Part shown: piece by piece, positions 37,371-45,833 of the stretch
Position numbering within the stretch: position 1 is the first letter of the stretch
Layout of the letters: each line of letters begins with the position of its first letter
NCBI RefSeq assembly: GCF_007752135.1
Contig: NZ_CP036298.1
Location: 2,542,001 to 2,606,000 of the forward strand
From: Aureliella helgolandensis
GTDB lineage: Bacteria > Planctomycetota > Planctomycetia > Pirellulales > Pirellulaceae
Direction of reading: 5' to 3'
Length of the DNA: 64,000 nucleotides
Position numbers and translations under genes: made by a program
The notes under the pieces: generated by a model
Told to the model about the DNA's origin: nothing
The model's input: only the letters and a program-made list of their open reading frames with translations
Databases searched by the model: none

Positions 37371-37877
37371 TTAACACCAGTGGCCGCACCTCACGCTCGG
37401 CAGATCCGTGCGGTGAGGCCTTGCTTTCTAACGGCAGGACATGAAATGGAGGAACAATCGGTTTGTCCCTGCGCTCCTGACTGTCGAAAAAAGAAGTCCT
37501 GGGGAATGTTTCGGAGTTTGAGACCTCTGTTCATTGCTCGATGACGCGATGAAACGGATGTGACACTGGCGTAAGCAATACACAGCGTTCTAATCATAGG
37601 GAGGCTAACTAGCGCCAAAGCCTACGAGTGCTATATCGGGCACAATCGGATTGTTGGCAAACTGGATAAAGGCTGAGGGCTGGAGCGGACGATAGCTGCC
37701 AGGTTGCGAATGCTTGGACTGCAAACAAGCCAACCGTGGAAGGATGCCCGGCAACAAGCCACATCAGAATCAGCGCGCCAACACGCAACCATGTCGTAAG
37801 CAGGGAGGTAGTAAGCGGCGAGATGCTTCATTTCTGCGGGACATTGAAAATTGAATCCAACCAATCACAATCGAAAA
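37371..37877. promoter_or_regulatory. Divergent intergenic region between giant VWA gene and vgrG
   Basis: This 507-base region must hold promoters for the leftward giant-gene pair and the rightward vgrG set. No gene is convincing here; a 75-codon leftward frame at 37618-37391 has no known motif. An in-frame TTG at 37851 could extend VgrG by nine residues. Confidence 0.4.
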
Positions 37878-40865
37878 ATGCGTCTAACGACGCCCTTGCC
37901 GGAGGGGAGCCTCTTCATCTCCAAGCTCAATGGGCGCGAAGCAATCTCGGAGCTCTATTCGCTTGAGTGGGACGTGCAAGCCCCCCGGCATCGTCAGTTC
38001 GACATCTTCTCCTTGCTGGGCAAGGATGTACGGGCAGATATCGAATTGCCCCGCTCTGACTCGGTGCAGGCCTTGGTCAACGGGCAGGTTCCCGAATTGA
38101 AGACACGCCGATTCTGCGGAATGGTGCGGGAGGCAACCGAGCGATTTGAAGATGACGATTTTCGGTATTTCCGTCTGACGGTCTGTCCACGCTTGTGGCT
38201 CTCGACGCAAAGCTCCAACTGCCGAATCTTCCAAGAGCAGACCATTCCCGAGATTCTGAAGAAGCTCCTGCACGGCCTCAACGTGGAGTATCATCTCCAC
38301 GATGAATATCTCCCTCGCCCCTATTGCGTGCAGTACAACGAGACCCAATTCGAGTTTCTCAAACGTCTGTGCGCCGAAGCGGGAATCTTCTTCTACTTCA
38401 AACACCAGTATGAGGGCCAAGATGACGAACAACGCCAACGTGGGGAACGTCTTGTCCTTACTGACGCTGTGCCTGGTCTGCCGTTGATCGAATCCTATCC
38501 CGATCTCCTCGATCTTTCTGGGGACCATGCTGACGGCATTGTGGAGTATGAACGTAGCGATGGCGGAACGCGCGAAGATCTACGAATCACACGCTGGAAT
38601 AGAACACAGCGATTGGTAACGACAAAATGTACGGTCCGTGACCAATCGTTTCAGCTACCGGGCCAAACGTTGGAAGCCAACGAAGAAATTGTAAAATCGG
38701 TCGATGTCGGAGGGGTGCAGCATGAGTTGAAGTGCGTCGACGATGATTTAGAAATCTTTGCGTACCCTGGACGCTATGCGAAGTGTTTCGACGGCATTGC
38801 ACCAGGCGGAGACCAACGCCCCGACTCACTCAAGCATATCTTCAGCCAAAATGCTCTCGTGGCCGATCGGCAGATGCAACGCCAGGCAGCCGCCAGCATC
38901 GCAATCGATGGGGCGAGCAATTGTCCAAACTTGGTACCAGGGCATCGCTTCCAACTAAGCCATTCGGGGAAAACTACGGGACCGTATTTCGTGCTAGCGG
39001 TCCAGCATGCTGCCCAGTTGAACGCCGATTTTCGCTCGGCGGACTCCCAGGAGGAACTCAGCTACGAGAATCAATTCACTTGCCAAGCAGTATCCCTGCC
39101 CTACCAACCGCTTGAAGTGCATACGCAACCGCGCATTCACGGTTTTCAAACGGCCACGGTCGTCGGGCCTGAGAACGAAGAGCTCTTCAGCGATAAGTTT
39201 GGTCGAGTCAAGGTGAAATTTAATTGGGATCGCGAGAGTGCAGCCAATGCTGACAGCTCGTGCTGGATCCGTGTCGCGCAGGTGTGGGCAGGCAACCGGT
39301 GGGGAGCCTTTTTCTGGCCGCGAGTCGGGCATGAAGTTGTGGTTGTTTTTGAACATGGAGATCCCGATCAGCCGCTGATTGTGGGAAGCGTTTACAACGC
39401 CAAAAATATGCCACCCATTCAGCTGCCTGGTGGATTGAAGTCTGGCGGAATCAAGTCGTGCACCGTGGGGGGGAATCCCATCGAAAATTTCAGCTGTGTG
39501 ATATTCCACGACAATCCCGGGAGGGAGTATTTGCAGTTGCACTCAGAAACGCATGAATGTGTGACGAGCGAAACGGCGAAAGTCAATTACTCTACCGGCC
39601 CTGGGATCAATTTTCAGGGTGGCTCGAATCACCTGATGAAGATGTTTGGCAGTGGAGCGGGAGGGGGCCCCTCGACGCCGCTTCCCGCCAGCGCTCGCGA
39701 ACAATCCAAGGGCGAAAGTACTTCCAAACAGCCATGGGGAATGGCCAATGGCCCGAACCTCAGTGAATTCGAAGGAATCCTAGATCGCAATGTGATTGAG
39801 GCGATCGAAGCATTCCAGGAGGTGGGAAGTGGAAGTGGGGGATGGATCGCTGGTGTAATCGAAAGTGCTGGGGGATTTCCCAAGCAGGGAGAGCACGCGA
39901 AGGAAGCCGCCGAACGGGTCGGCATGAAGAATGAGGTTGGTTCGCTAGCCGTGGTTACTGGGAACTCGTTGGAAATCGGTCTGGGCGGAGAGGTCAAACA
40001 CCAGTTCGCAGGAAGCACGACTGTTGTCGCGGATCTCGAGGGGTTGGTGGAGAGTTTGTTGGTGGCTCTGGCCACGCTGGCGGTCACACGGGAAAAAACT
40101 GATTTCCTCAAATGGACTCAAGGCGGCGAATTGAAGCAATTCTACGGCTCCAAGAAAGATATCGTTTACGGGCATGCCGTCGACATCCATCGCGGCACCG
40201 AGATGAAAGTCACTGCAGAGCACTTTCTACGGGGCCCGGTACGAGTCGTTGTCGCGGGGAATGACAAGCTGACCTATGGATCTGCATTGTCAGCTACCGC
40301 TCATTCCGCGGTACGTGCCATCGCCATTCTGCTGCTACTATTCGATATTGCCGTGGCGATCGCCATCAAAGTTGAGATGGAAACGCCCCCCAAAGAGTCA
40401 GAAAAACCAGAAGACTCCGACAAAGATAAAAGCAAAGCTGGAGACTCGAAAAAAAATGAGTCAGTGAAAACTTCGGAATCGACTGAAGCGTCTAAAAAGC
40501 CCACTAGCGCCGAGATCGCTTGGAAAAAGCATATCGATACGCTGGCGGTGTGGTCGACGCGCGGTGAAGCCGTTCTACTGAAGCTCGAAACACTCTTCGA
40601 GCAAGTTTTTGCCGCCACCACTCAAATCGAGAACGATACCACTAAGCAAGTGGACGACTTAAAAAATATTACCTTCGGTCTTGTGCGGGTCGAAACGTGG
40701 AGCAAGCTAAGAGACGGGATCAAGCAGAAAGCGGAAAGCGTTAAGAATTCAATCGTCAAAAATCAACGTGAGCTTATTCTGCTGGCTGCAGGAATCGTGT
40801 TTTTCGCGGGGATAGTTGGCTGCGCCGCTGCGGAAGGACTTACTTCAAACAAGAGCGACAATTAG
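37878..40865 (+). CDS. vgrG: T6SS spike protein VgrG (TssI) with long C-terminal extension
   Basis: VgrG trimers cap the Hcp tube. The core is clear: LTTPLPEGSLFISKLNGREAISELYSLEW at the start (split at residues 1-30), FCGMVREATERFED, the gp27-like YCVQYNETQFEFLKRLCAEAGIFFYF, then a gp5-like OB fold at about residues 425-515 with FGRVKVKFNWDRE, SSCWIRVAQVWAG and FWPRVGHEVVVVFEHGDPD. After residue about 575 comes an extension of some 420 residues that is not standard VgrG. It has a Gly/Ser-rich part, a helix-prone part, a hydrophobic segment (AIAILLLLFDIAVAIAI, about 812-828), a Lys/Glu/Ser-rich linker, a predicted coiled coil, and a last hydrophobic segment (ILLAAGIVFFAGIVGCAAA). The extension may be an effector domain. 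The ATG at 37878 is preferred. Confidence 0.93.
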   Translation: MRLTTPLPEGSLFISKLNGREAISELYSLEWDVQAPRHRQFDIFSLLGKDVRADIELPRSDSVQALVNGQVPELKTRRFCGMVREATERFEDDDFRYFRLTVCPRLWLSTQSSNCRIFQEQTIPEILKKLLHGLNVEYHLHDEYLPRPYCVQYNETQFEFLKRLCAEAGIFFYFKHQYEGQDDEQRQRGERLVLTDAVPGLPLIESYPDLLDLSGDHADGIVEYERSDGGTREDLRITRWNRTQRLVTTKCTVRDQSFQLPGQTLEANEEIVKSVDVGGVQHELKCVDDDLEIFAYPGRYAKCFDGIAPGGDQRPDSLKHIFSQNALVADRQMQRQAAASIAIDGASNCPNLVPGHRFQLSHSGKTTGPYFVLAVQHAAQLNADFRSADSQEELSYENQFTCQAVSLPYQPLEVHTQPRIHGFQTATVVGPENEELFSDKFGRVKVKFNWDRESAANADSSCWIRVAQVWAGNRWGAFFWPRVGHEVVVVFEHGDPDQPLIVGSVYNAKNMPPIQLPGGLKSGGIKSCTVGGNPIENFSCVIFHDNPGREYLQLHSETHECVTSETAKVNYSTGPGINFQGGSNHLMKMFGSGAGGGPSTPLPASAREQSKGESTSKQPWGMANGPNLSEFEGILDRNVIEAIEAFQEVGSGSGGWIAGVIESAGGFPKQGEHAKEAAERVGMKNEVGSLAVVTGNSLEIGLGGEVKHQFAGSTTVVADLEGLVESLLVALATLAVTREKTDFLKWTQGGELKQFYGSKKDIVYGHAVDIHRGTEMKVTAEHFLRGPVRVVVAGNDKLTYGSALSATAHSAVRAIAILLLLFDIAVAIAIKVEMETPPKESEKPEDSDKDKSKAGDSKKNESVKTSESTEASKKPTSAEIAWKKHIDTLAVWSTRGEAVLLKLETLFEQVFAATTQIENDTTKQVDDLKNITFGLVRVETWSKLRDGIKQKAESVKNSIVKNQRELILLAAGIVFFAGIVGCAAAEGLTSNKSDN

Positions 40866-40948
40866 CAAGCAGCTATCAGTCGAAATAGTTCTTTTGACCT
40901 CCATTATGACATGCATTTTTACGTCGATTCAACATAGGCAAATTGGGA

Positions 40949-41578
40949 ATGGACCATACACACATAGTAGAAGGCACGCATGAGATCGTTGCTTCCGGGG
41001 TCGAGATTACTTCCAAGGTGGACTTGGGAGACTCGACCATCAATCTCTATGCACAGGGATGCGGGGTGGGAACGGGGACCGGCAACATTGAACTCAATGC
41101 GAACGGAAAAGTCGCAGCCTACGCAGGTGAAGCAACATTCCAACTCGCTTGCTCGGTGGACGGAATCTCCTCGGCAATCCTGGATGGAGGACCATTGGGA
41201 TCAGTTGTTCTCGCCAATAGTCTTCCGGTGGGAACCGCTCAGACAATCGAGCTGAGCGCGATGTCGCAGTCCATTGAGATTTCCAACGGGAACGTTCCAG
41301 GGGCGACACAACTAATCAAGCTCGATGCAGAGTCGCAAAGCATTGAAATCAGTGCAGGAGGTCTACCAGTGTCGCCCACAATCAAGATGTCGCCAATGGG
41401 AATTAAGCTCTCCGCCGGTCCGACCAGTTTCATTGAAATTACACCTGAGGGGGTCACGATCAGCGGCTTGATGGTGTCCGTGAAAGGCGAAGCTCAGACT
41501 GAAATCAGCGGTGCGATGGTGAATCTTGAGGCGGAAGGCATTGCTGCCATCAAGGGCGCCTTGGTGCAGATCCAGTAG
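40949..41578 (+). CDS. Beta-helix-type protein next to vgrG
   Basis: A 209-residue protein made almost wholly of short alternating strands with repeated 'IELSAxSQSIEIS', 'IKLDAESQSIEIS' and 'ITPEGVTISG' units, the pattern of the triple-stranded beta-helix that forms the needle of VgrG and phage gp5. The upstream VgrG shows no clear needle of its own after its OB fold, so this may be a separate spike element or an adaptor binding the VgrG tip. This is inference from repeat pattern and position. The ATG at 40949 is preferred to a TTG two codons earlier. The PAAR gene follows after 126 bases. Confidence 0.7.
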   Translation: MDHTHIVEGTHEIVASGVEITSKVDLGDSTINLYAQGCGVGTGTGNIELNANGKVAAYAGEATFQLACSVDGISSAILDGGPLGSVVLANSLPVGTAQTIELSAMSQSIEISNGNVPGATQLIKLDAESQSIEISAGGLPVSPTIKMSPMGIKLSAGPTSFIEITPEGVTISGLMVSVKGEAQTEISGAMVNLEAEGIAAIKGALVQIQ

Positions 41579-41704
41579 CGTCCGGGGCACCCTCCGCGTC
41601 GGATATTTTGGGGGGCTGAACGCTGCCCACATTGCGACGGAACACAACGCCGGTTACTTACAACGACATCCCATGGTGGATGCAGTGAAAGCAGGAGATT
41701 ACGA

Positions 41705-42004
41705 ATGGGACAACCCGCGGCACGAGTTGGAGATATGCACGTTTGCCCGATGGTAACACCGGGATTACCTCCTATTCCACACGTGGGTGGTCCTATTTCA
41801 GGTCCAGGTTGCCCCACCGTTTTAATCGGCGGGCAGCCAGCCTCTGTCATGGGGGATATCGCGGTTTGTGTGGGCCCACCAGATACGGTGGCGAAGGGAT
41901 CCGCAACGGTTTTGCTTGGTGGCAAGCCAGCGGCGCGGATGGGGGACACCTGTGCTCATGGAGGCACGATCGTTCTGGGTTTGCCCTTAGTTTTAATTGG
42001 TTAG
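41705..42004 (+). CDS. PAAR-domain spike tip protein
   Basis: A 99-residue protein that is a single PAAR domain, the sharp metal-binding tip on VgrG. It starts MGQPAARVGDMHVCPM and has the internal repeats PTVLIGGQPASVMGD and ATVLLGGKPAARMGD, with Cys and His residues (VCPM, HVGG, CAHGG) that could bind the metal ion. GGAG lies 8 bases before the ATG. It is preceded by the beta-helix protein and followed 12 bases later by a DUF6931-like gene. There is no attached toxin domain, so effectors would be cargo on other spike parts. Confidence 0.95.
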   Translation: MGQPAARVGDMHVCPMVTPGLPPIPHVGGPISGPGCPTVLIGGQPASVMGDIAVCVGPPDTVAKGSATVLLGGKPAARMGDTCAHGGTIVLGLPLVLIG

Positions 42005-42016
42005 ATACTAGGATTG

Positions 42017-42616
42017 ATGATGTCTGCTACGATTGATCGTGTTGCTACACCCGAGCCCGTCCCTGTCTCTACACTGCTGAGCCGCTATCACGCGCCTCCT
42101 GCGATACAAGAGCTCGCAACCAAGCAGCCGACGGCTATTGGCTTGTTCAATGAGCTCGTGGAGCTAGGTCAATTCGGCGATGCGATTGATCTTTTGGCTC
42201 ATTGGATGCCAGCGCAAGCGAGTGTTTGGTGGGGGTGCCTTACCCTGTGGGAAGCCAATCGTAAACAGGAGCCGCCACATTTCTCGGAAGCGATGCAACT
42301 CATCATCGCTTGGTTGCAAAGGCCTGAAGAGTCCCAAAGACGAGAGCTGGTCCAGGTCGAGGGATGGTTTTCCACCAAAGTGCCGATGGGCTTACTGGCC
42401 AAGGCGGCCTGTTTCAGCCACGGGAGCATGGCTGGCCCGGATGTTCCTCCTGTGCCCCCCCCGCCGTTTTTGTACGCGATTTTTTCTGCAGCAGCCATCA
42501 AGCTACAGCTCGCACTAAAACACAATAGTCCAGAAGCCCTTCTTCCCACGCAGGTGATCCAGTTTGGAAGGGAAGTCTTGGCGGGACAGAACCAGTGGAC
42601 TGACGACGCTAAGTAG
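42017..42616 (+). CDS. DUF6931-like helical protein, T6SS-associated
   Basis: A roughly 200-residue helical, probably cytoplasmic protein without signal peptide. The stretch ELGQFGDAIDLLAHWMPAQASVWWGCLTLWEA resembles a family I recall as DUF6931 (written here in part: LLAHWMPAQASVWWGCL, residues about 60-76). The FLYAIFSAAAIKLQLAL segment near the C-terminus is another helix. Two adjacent ATGs (42017 and 42020) follow an AGGA at 42010-42013. It directly follows the PAAR gene and is probably co-transcribed. Its position suggests an adaptor or chaperone role for spike loading, by analogy with other small proteins next to PAAR genes. This is not proven from sequence. Confidence 0.6.
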   Translation: MMSATIDRVATPEPVPVSTLLSRYHAPPAIQELATKQPTAIGLFNELVELGQFGDAIDLLAHWMPAQASVWWGCLTLWEANRKQEPPHFSEAMQLIIAWLQRPEESQRRELVQVEGWFSTKVPMGLLAKAACFSHGSMAGPDVPPVPPPPFLYAIFSAAAIKLQLALKHNSPEALLPTQVIQFGREVLAGQNQWTDDAK

Positions 42617-42690
42617 ATCGACCGGAAAAGTTGGAAACGCAATCCAACCGCTCTCAATTTCACAGATGTTTGAACCAGGGAAGCCACTCG

Positions 42691-43170
42691 ATGAATTCTG
42701 AAACGGTAACGCCGATCGACTACCAGGACCTTCTCAAGGTCATGACACAAACGCGGTCTTGGGTAGGTGAGGCTGGGCAAAAAATGCGGGGTGAAGCGCG
42801 ACAGCAGTTTGATGTGCTGCTTAATGCGATCGATGACCATTTTCAGGAGTTTAAGTCGGTAGTTCCCAAAGCGGCTGAAACGTTCCATAAGAAGGCGTCG
42901 GATTTGCAAACTCAGCATGAGCAAAACGCCAGCAAGTTGGCCGAACTCGAAAAACAATTTGAAGAGGTGCAAAAGCGGATGGCTCAAGCGAAGTCCGCCA
43001 AGCCCGTGCTGCCCAAAGTCCCGCCAGCGGTGCCCGAATTGGGAAGTGCTCTGCGGAACGAGTTGCTCGCAAAGTTTGCGCCTGTGCAACAATCCGAGGT
43101 GCTCCCCTTAGGAGAGGCCTGGCAAGATTGGCAGATGAACGGTACCTGGAACAAGGCGGAACAAGAGTAG
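42691..43170 (+). CDS. Small coiled-coil protein of the spike gene set
   Basis: A 159-residue hydrophilic protein. A helical, coiled-coil-prone segment covers roughly residues 25-105 (for example QTQHEQNASKLAELEKQFEE and VQKRMAQAKSAK), followed by a Pro/Val-rich turn and a short C-terminal helix. There is no signal peptide or membrane segment. The start at the ATG at 42691 has AGGGAAG about 8 bases upstream, which is better than the longer reading to 42631. I do not recognise the family. Its place between the DUF6931-like gene and the peptidase gene suggests a part in effector loading. Confidence 0.65.
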   Translation: MNSETVTPIDYQDLLKVMTQTRSWVGEAGQKMRGEARQQFDVLLNAIDDHFQEFKSVVPKAAETFHKKASDLQTQHEQNASKLAELEKQFEEVQKRMAQAKSAKPVLPKVPPAVPELGSALRNELLAKFAPVQQSEVLPLGEAWQDWQMNGTWNKAEQE

Positions 43171-43212
43171 CAGCCAGAGAAGGCGGACTTCCCATTCAAA
43201 CGGATTCAGACA

Positions 43213-43905
43213 TTGAGTTTTCTCTCTACGTTCACCAGCGGTGTCGACGGGTGGTATGAGCCACAGCAGACGCTGCCTAAGCAGCGGATGTGTGGGGCTG
43301 CGGCCCTGGTGATGGCCTATCGACGCTGTGGCATCGACATTGACCAAAACTCCGTATGGGACGAGATTGCCCATGAATTTGAAGGGTTCCATCGAGCCAG
43401 CACGCGTGATTTAGCAGTCCACGCATTGCAAACTGGACTTGAAGCTGTCGTCGTACAAACGCATCTTCCTTTTCAGGCTCTCGAGTCGTGCTGGCAGAAT
43501 AACCTACCTGCAATTCTGAACCACCGCGTGGCAGAAGCGTCACCGGAAGGGCATTTTTCCCTCCTGGCGGGGATCAATCATGAATCCGTTTTCCTCAGTG
43601 ATCCGATCGATGGTCCGTGCGTGGAAAAAACACGGCAAGAGTTCGGCCAACTGTGGCTCCCAACCAAGAGTGGCAGTGAGATCGCGGGCAACGTACTGGT
43701 GATCTTAGGGAACCCGGAGGAACAGCCAAGCCTGTGGTGCCACTGCAATCGCTTGTTTCCGCACTCCATCGAATGTGAGCGCTGTGCCGCCACCGTACCA
43801 CTGCGTCCAACGCGAGGCTTGGGATGCTGGAATCCTGGGTGCACTTCGCGCCTGTGGTGGCGGTTGTTCTGCCCCTATTGCGATCATGCGATCCATGCAT
43901 TCTGA
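43213..43905 (+). CDS. C39-like cysteine peptidase with Cys-rich C-terminal tail; candidate T6SS effector
   Basis: A 230-residue protein with a papain-like C39 arrangement: QRMCGAAALVMAYR with Cys27 at a helix start, EGHFSLLAGIN with His114, and FLSDPIDGP with Asp130. The spacing fits an active peptidase. The last 55 residues carry paired cysteines (WCHCNRLF, ECERCAATV, CWNPGC, FCPYCD) suggesting one or two zinc ribbons. There is no secretion signal, so export by the T6SS with the adjacent spike proteins is a reasonable idea, although an immunity gene is not obvious. It may instead process a spike component. The only long reading begins at TTG 43213, as the next Met is directly before the catalytic Cys; start confidence is therefore lower. 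Confidence 0.72.
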   Translation: MSFLSTFTSGVDGWYEPQQTLPKQRMCGAAALVMAYRRCGIDIDQNSVWDEIAHEFEGFHRASTRDLAVHALQTGLEAVVVQTHLPFQALESCWQNNLPAILNHRVAEASPEGHFSLLAGINHESVFLSDPIDGPCVEKTRQEFGQLWLPTKSGSEIAGNVLVILGNPEEQPSLWCHCNRLFPHSIECERCAATVPLRPTRGLGCWNPGCTSRLWWRLFCPYCDHAIHAF

Positions 43906-43967
43906 GCGGGGCGAAGCGTCCACGGAACAGCCCGCCGATTCGCAGCTTGGCATTGCTAGTGCTCGCC

Positions 43968-44153
43968 CCCTAGTGTCGAAACTGCCTAGTGCATTGTCAA
44001 AGTTTAATTTTCGGGTTGCCCGGAAAAAGGTGTCCGACACCAAAAGCCGGAACGGCCCTTCGGGGGCTTTGCACTTTTGGTGTCGGACACCTTTTTCCGA
44101 ACGCTCGCTAAACCATAATTCTTAGTGCTGACAATGCCCTAGTGTCGAAACTG
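43968..44153. repeat. MITE-like palindromic element with flanking direct repeats
   Basis: A 17-base direct repeat (CCCTAGTGTCGAAACTG) occurs at 43968-43984 and 44137-44153. Inside lie 12-base inverted ends with one mismatch (43987-43998 and 44130-44141) and, at the centre, a perfect 25-bp inverted repeat (44022-44046 and 44074-44098), whose arms contain the near-palindrome GGTGTCSGACACC. The same core recurs at 53103-53129. No gene fits inside. The stop codon of the leftward gene (44141-44139) lies in the right-hand end. Confidence 0.75.
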
Positions 44154-45710
44154 AATCTCAGTTCGCACGGAGCTTCCTGGCCAGCTTTGGCCGGAAATAT
44201 CGAACAGGCTTCCAAAGCCAATGTTTAGCTTATTGCAGATGTTCAATCGCAGGCCGCCACCGAGTTGTGCTGCGTGTTGATTAGAAGCCGAAATGGCGTG
44301 CCCGCTGGTAGAGTCCGTGTAGGCGCCATCCTGAAAGAAGGTACCGGTGTATTCTAGTGTGCCGGTAAGGGAGGTGCCATTGACGCTTCCCAGAAGAGTT
44401 CGATTGTAGCTAGTCGAGTACTGCAGCATGGCTCCCGAGTAGTCGCGATCTCCGGCAATGGGGATCCATTCGCTGAATTGAAGTTGTAGGTAGCTGATGG
44501 AAGACAGCTGGACGCCGAATAGCAGGGATGGTTCCAGGGAAACGTGAGCATTGCCTAAGCCCTTGCGGGGATTCGCCGAGGGGATGTGCGTGGCAAACTG
44601 TAACGCAACCTGCGTCAGAGCGGTGTCGAACAGGAGCGTTTTGGTGCCCGTTGTTAGATCGGCGAAACCGGCATAGTGCCCGCCACTATCTAGATAGAGT
44701 GAGCGGTAGGGGGTGTTCACAAAGAACGAGAATTTTTCCGATCCGGTTTCGATGTACATGGACAATTCGTGGTAGTCGACAGACGCTTCGGGCGCTGGTC
44801 CGCGAACACCGCTACGCGCCCAAAGATATTCAGACCGATCTGGATGGCGAAAATCGTCGTAGTAGCTCCAACGAAACTGCTGCCTCGACTGCGGACGAAC
44901 TGGATCGGTGAAGAGACTTGCGTTGGCAAGCATGGTCCAGCGAGGTTGGTAGCAGGGATCGGGACAGCAGACGCCTGCGTAGACTCCTTCGATGAATCTA
45001 CCGAATTGTGTTTCTGCAGTGCTGCGGCCACAGGCAAGGCAGCCACTGTTGCCGCAAGCCTGGCACGAGGTATTCGATTGTTCAGCCTCGTAAGCTGGGA
45101 TCGGCAGAAGAGCACTATTCTGGCTTACCAGATGAGGAGTCTCTGTGGGGACGGCATTCGCTGGCACGTTGATGCTTGGCAGGTGTTGCGACTCCGTCGA
45201 GGTGGGAGCAGGTGCACTAGTTGGAGCAGAAGTGGCTTCAGCGGGAGCTTCGGGACGCGGCAGCGGAGGTGCAGTTGCAGGGGGCTGGGAGGACATGCCA
45301 GCGCTGTGGGTTGGGCCGCTACTTGTTGTTAGGCTGGTGGCTGGTGGGCTCTCGGCTACTGCAAAGGTTGGCTGTGGCTGCCAGTGCACGACTCCTTCAA
45401 TCGGCTTCGATTCGTGCTGAGGATCGGCAGCTTGGGTGTAGTCGACTTGCTTCAACCGGTTAGCGGCTCGACTCAAATCGCTGAGTGGTAAATCGGAGAT
45501 GATGGGGGCGGTGGCTGGAGTTGGCGCGAGTCCGTGGGGGACGAGAGGAGTGAAGTTGCTTTCAGGCGGCGCAGGCAGACTCTTTACCGTAGTGCTGGAA
45601 CTCGATATCGCACTTTCGAACGCGGGATTTTCTCCCATCGAAAAAGCTGGATAGATTCCTGCCGCCACAAAGACGAAGGTTTTCAAACTCGATCGCGCTC
45701 TTCGTAGCAC
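44139..45710 (-). CDS. Outer-membrane beta-barrel-like protein with Cys-rich motif
   Basis: From a GTG at 45710, with GGAG five bases upstream, the protein has 523 residues and a signal peptide (RARSSLKTFVFVAAGIYPAFS). A Pro/Ser/Ala-rich linker covers about residues 35-220. A small Cys motif (SCQACGNSGCLACG) follows near 235. The final 280 residues alternate aromatic and polar residues in strands such as KFSFFVNTPYRSLYL, YLQLQFSEWIP and GTLEYTGTFFQDG, ending RTEIQFRH, which suggests a barrel with a C-terminal strand. An ATG reading to 45800 would put about 30 polar residues before the signal peptide. It sits in the T6SS island but shows no T6SS motif. A role in the outer membrane is inferred only from the fold pattern. 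Confidence 0.68.
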   Translation of the reverse strand: MLRRARSSLKTFVFVAAGIYPAFSMGENPAFESAISSSSTTVKSLPAPPESNFTPLVPHGLAPTPATAPIISDLPLSDLSRAANRLKQVDYTQAADPQHESKPIEGVVHWQPQPTFAVAESPPATSLTTSSGPTHSAGMSSQPPATAPPLPRPEAPAEATSAPTSAPAPTSTESQHLPSINVPANAVPTETPHLVSQNSALLPIPAYEAEQSNTSCQACGNSGCLACGRSTAETQFGRFIEGVYAGVCCPDPCYQPRWTMLANASLFTDPVRPQSRQQFRWSYYDDFRHPDRSEYLWARSGVRGPAPEASVDYHELSMYIETGSEKFSFFVNTPYRSLYLDSGGHYAGFADLTTGTKTLLFDTALTQVALQFATHIPSANPRKGLGNAHVSLEPSLLFGVQLSSISYLQLQFSEWIPIAGDRDYSGAMLQYSTSYNRTLLGSVNGTSLTGTLEYTGTFFQDGAYTDSTSGHAISASNQHAAQLGGGLRLNICNKLNIGFGSLFDISGQSWPGSSVRTEIQFRH

Positions 45711-45833
45711 AAGAACTCCGTCGTCTTTTGAGAAAATGTAGGGGTTGTGTATGCACTTGCCGATACATTCCCTACAGGCGTCACGGGCAGCCCATGTCAA
45801 CTATCGACCTTCTACTCTTGTTCGTTGAGCATT

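Noticed and set aside
37391-37618. Leftward 75-codon open frame in the vgrG divergent gap
   Set aside because: No domain, no ribosome binding site that decides a start, and it lies where promoters are expected.
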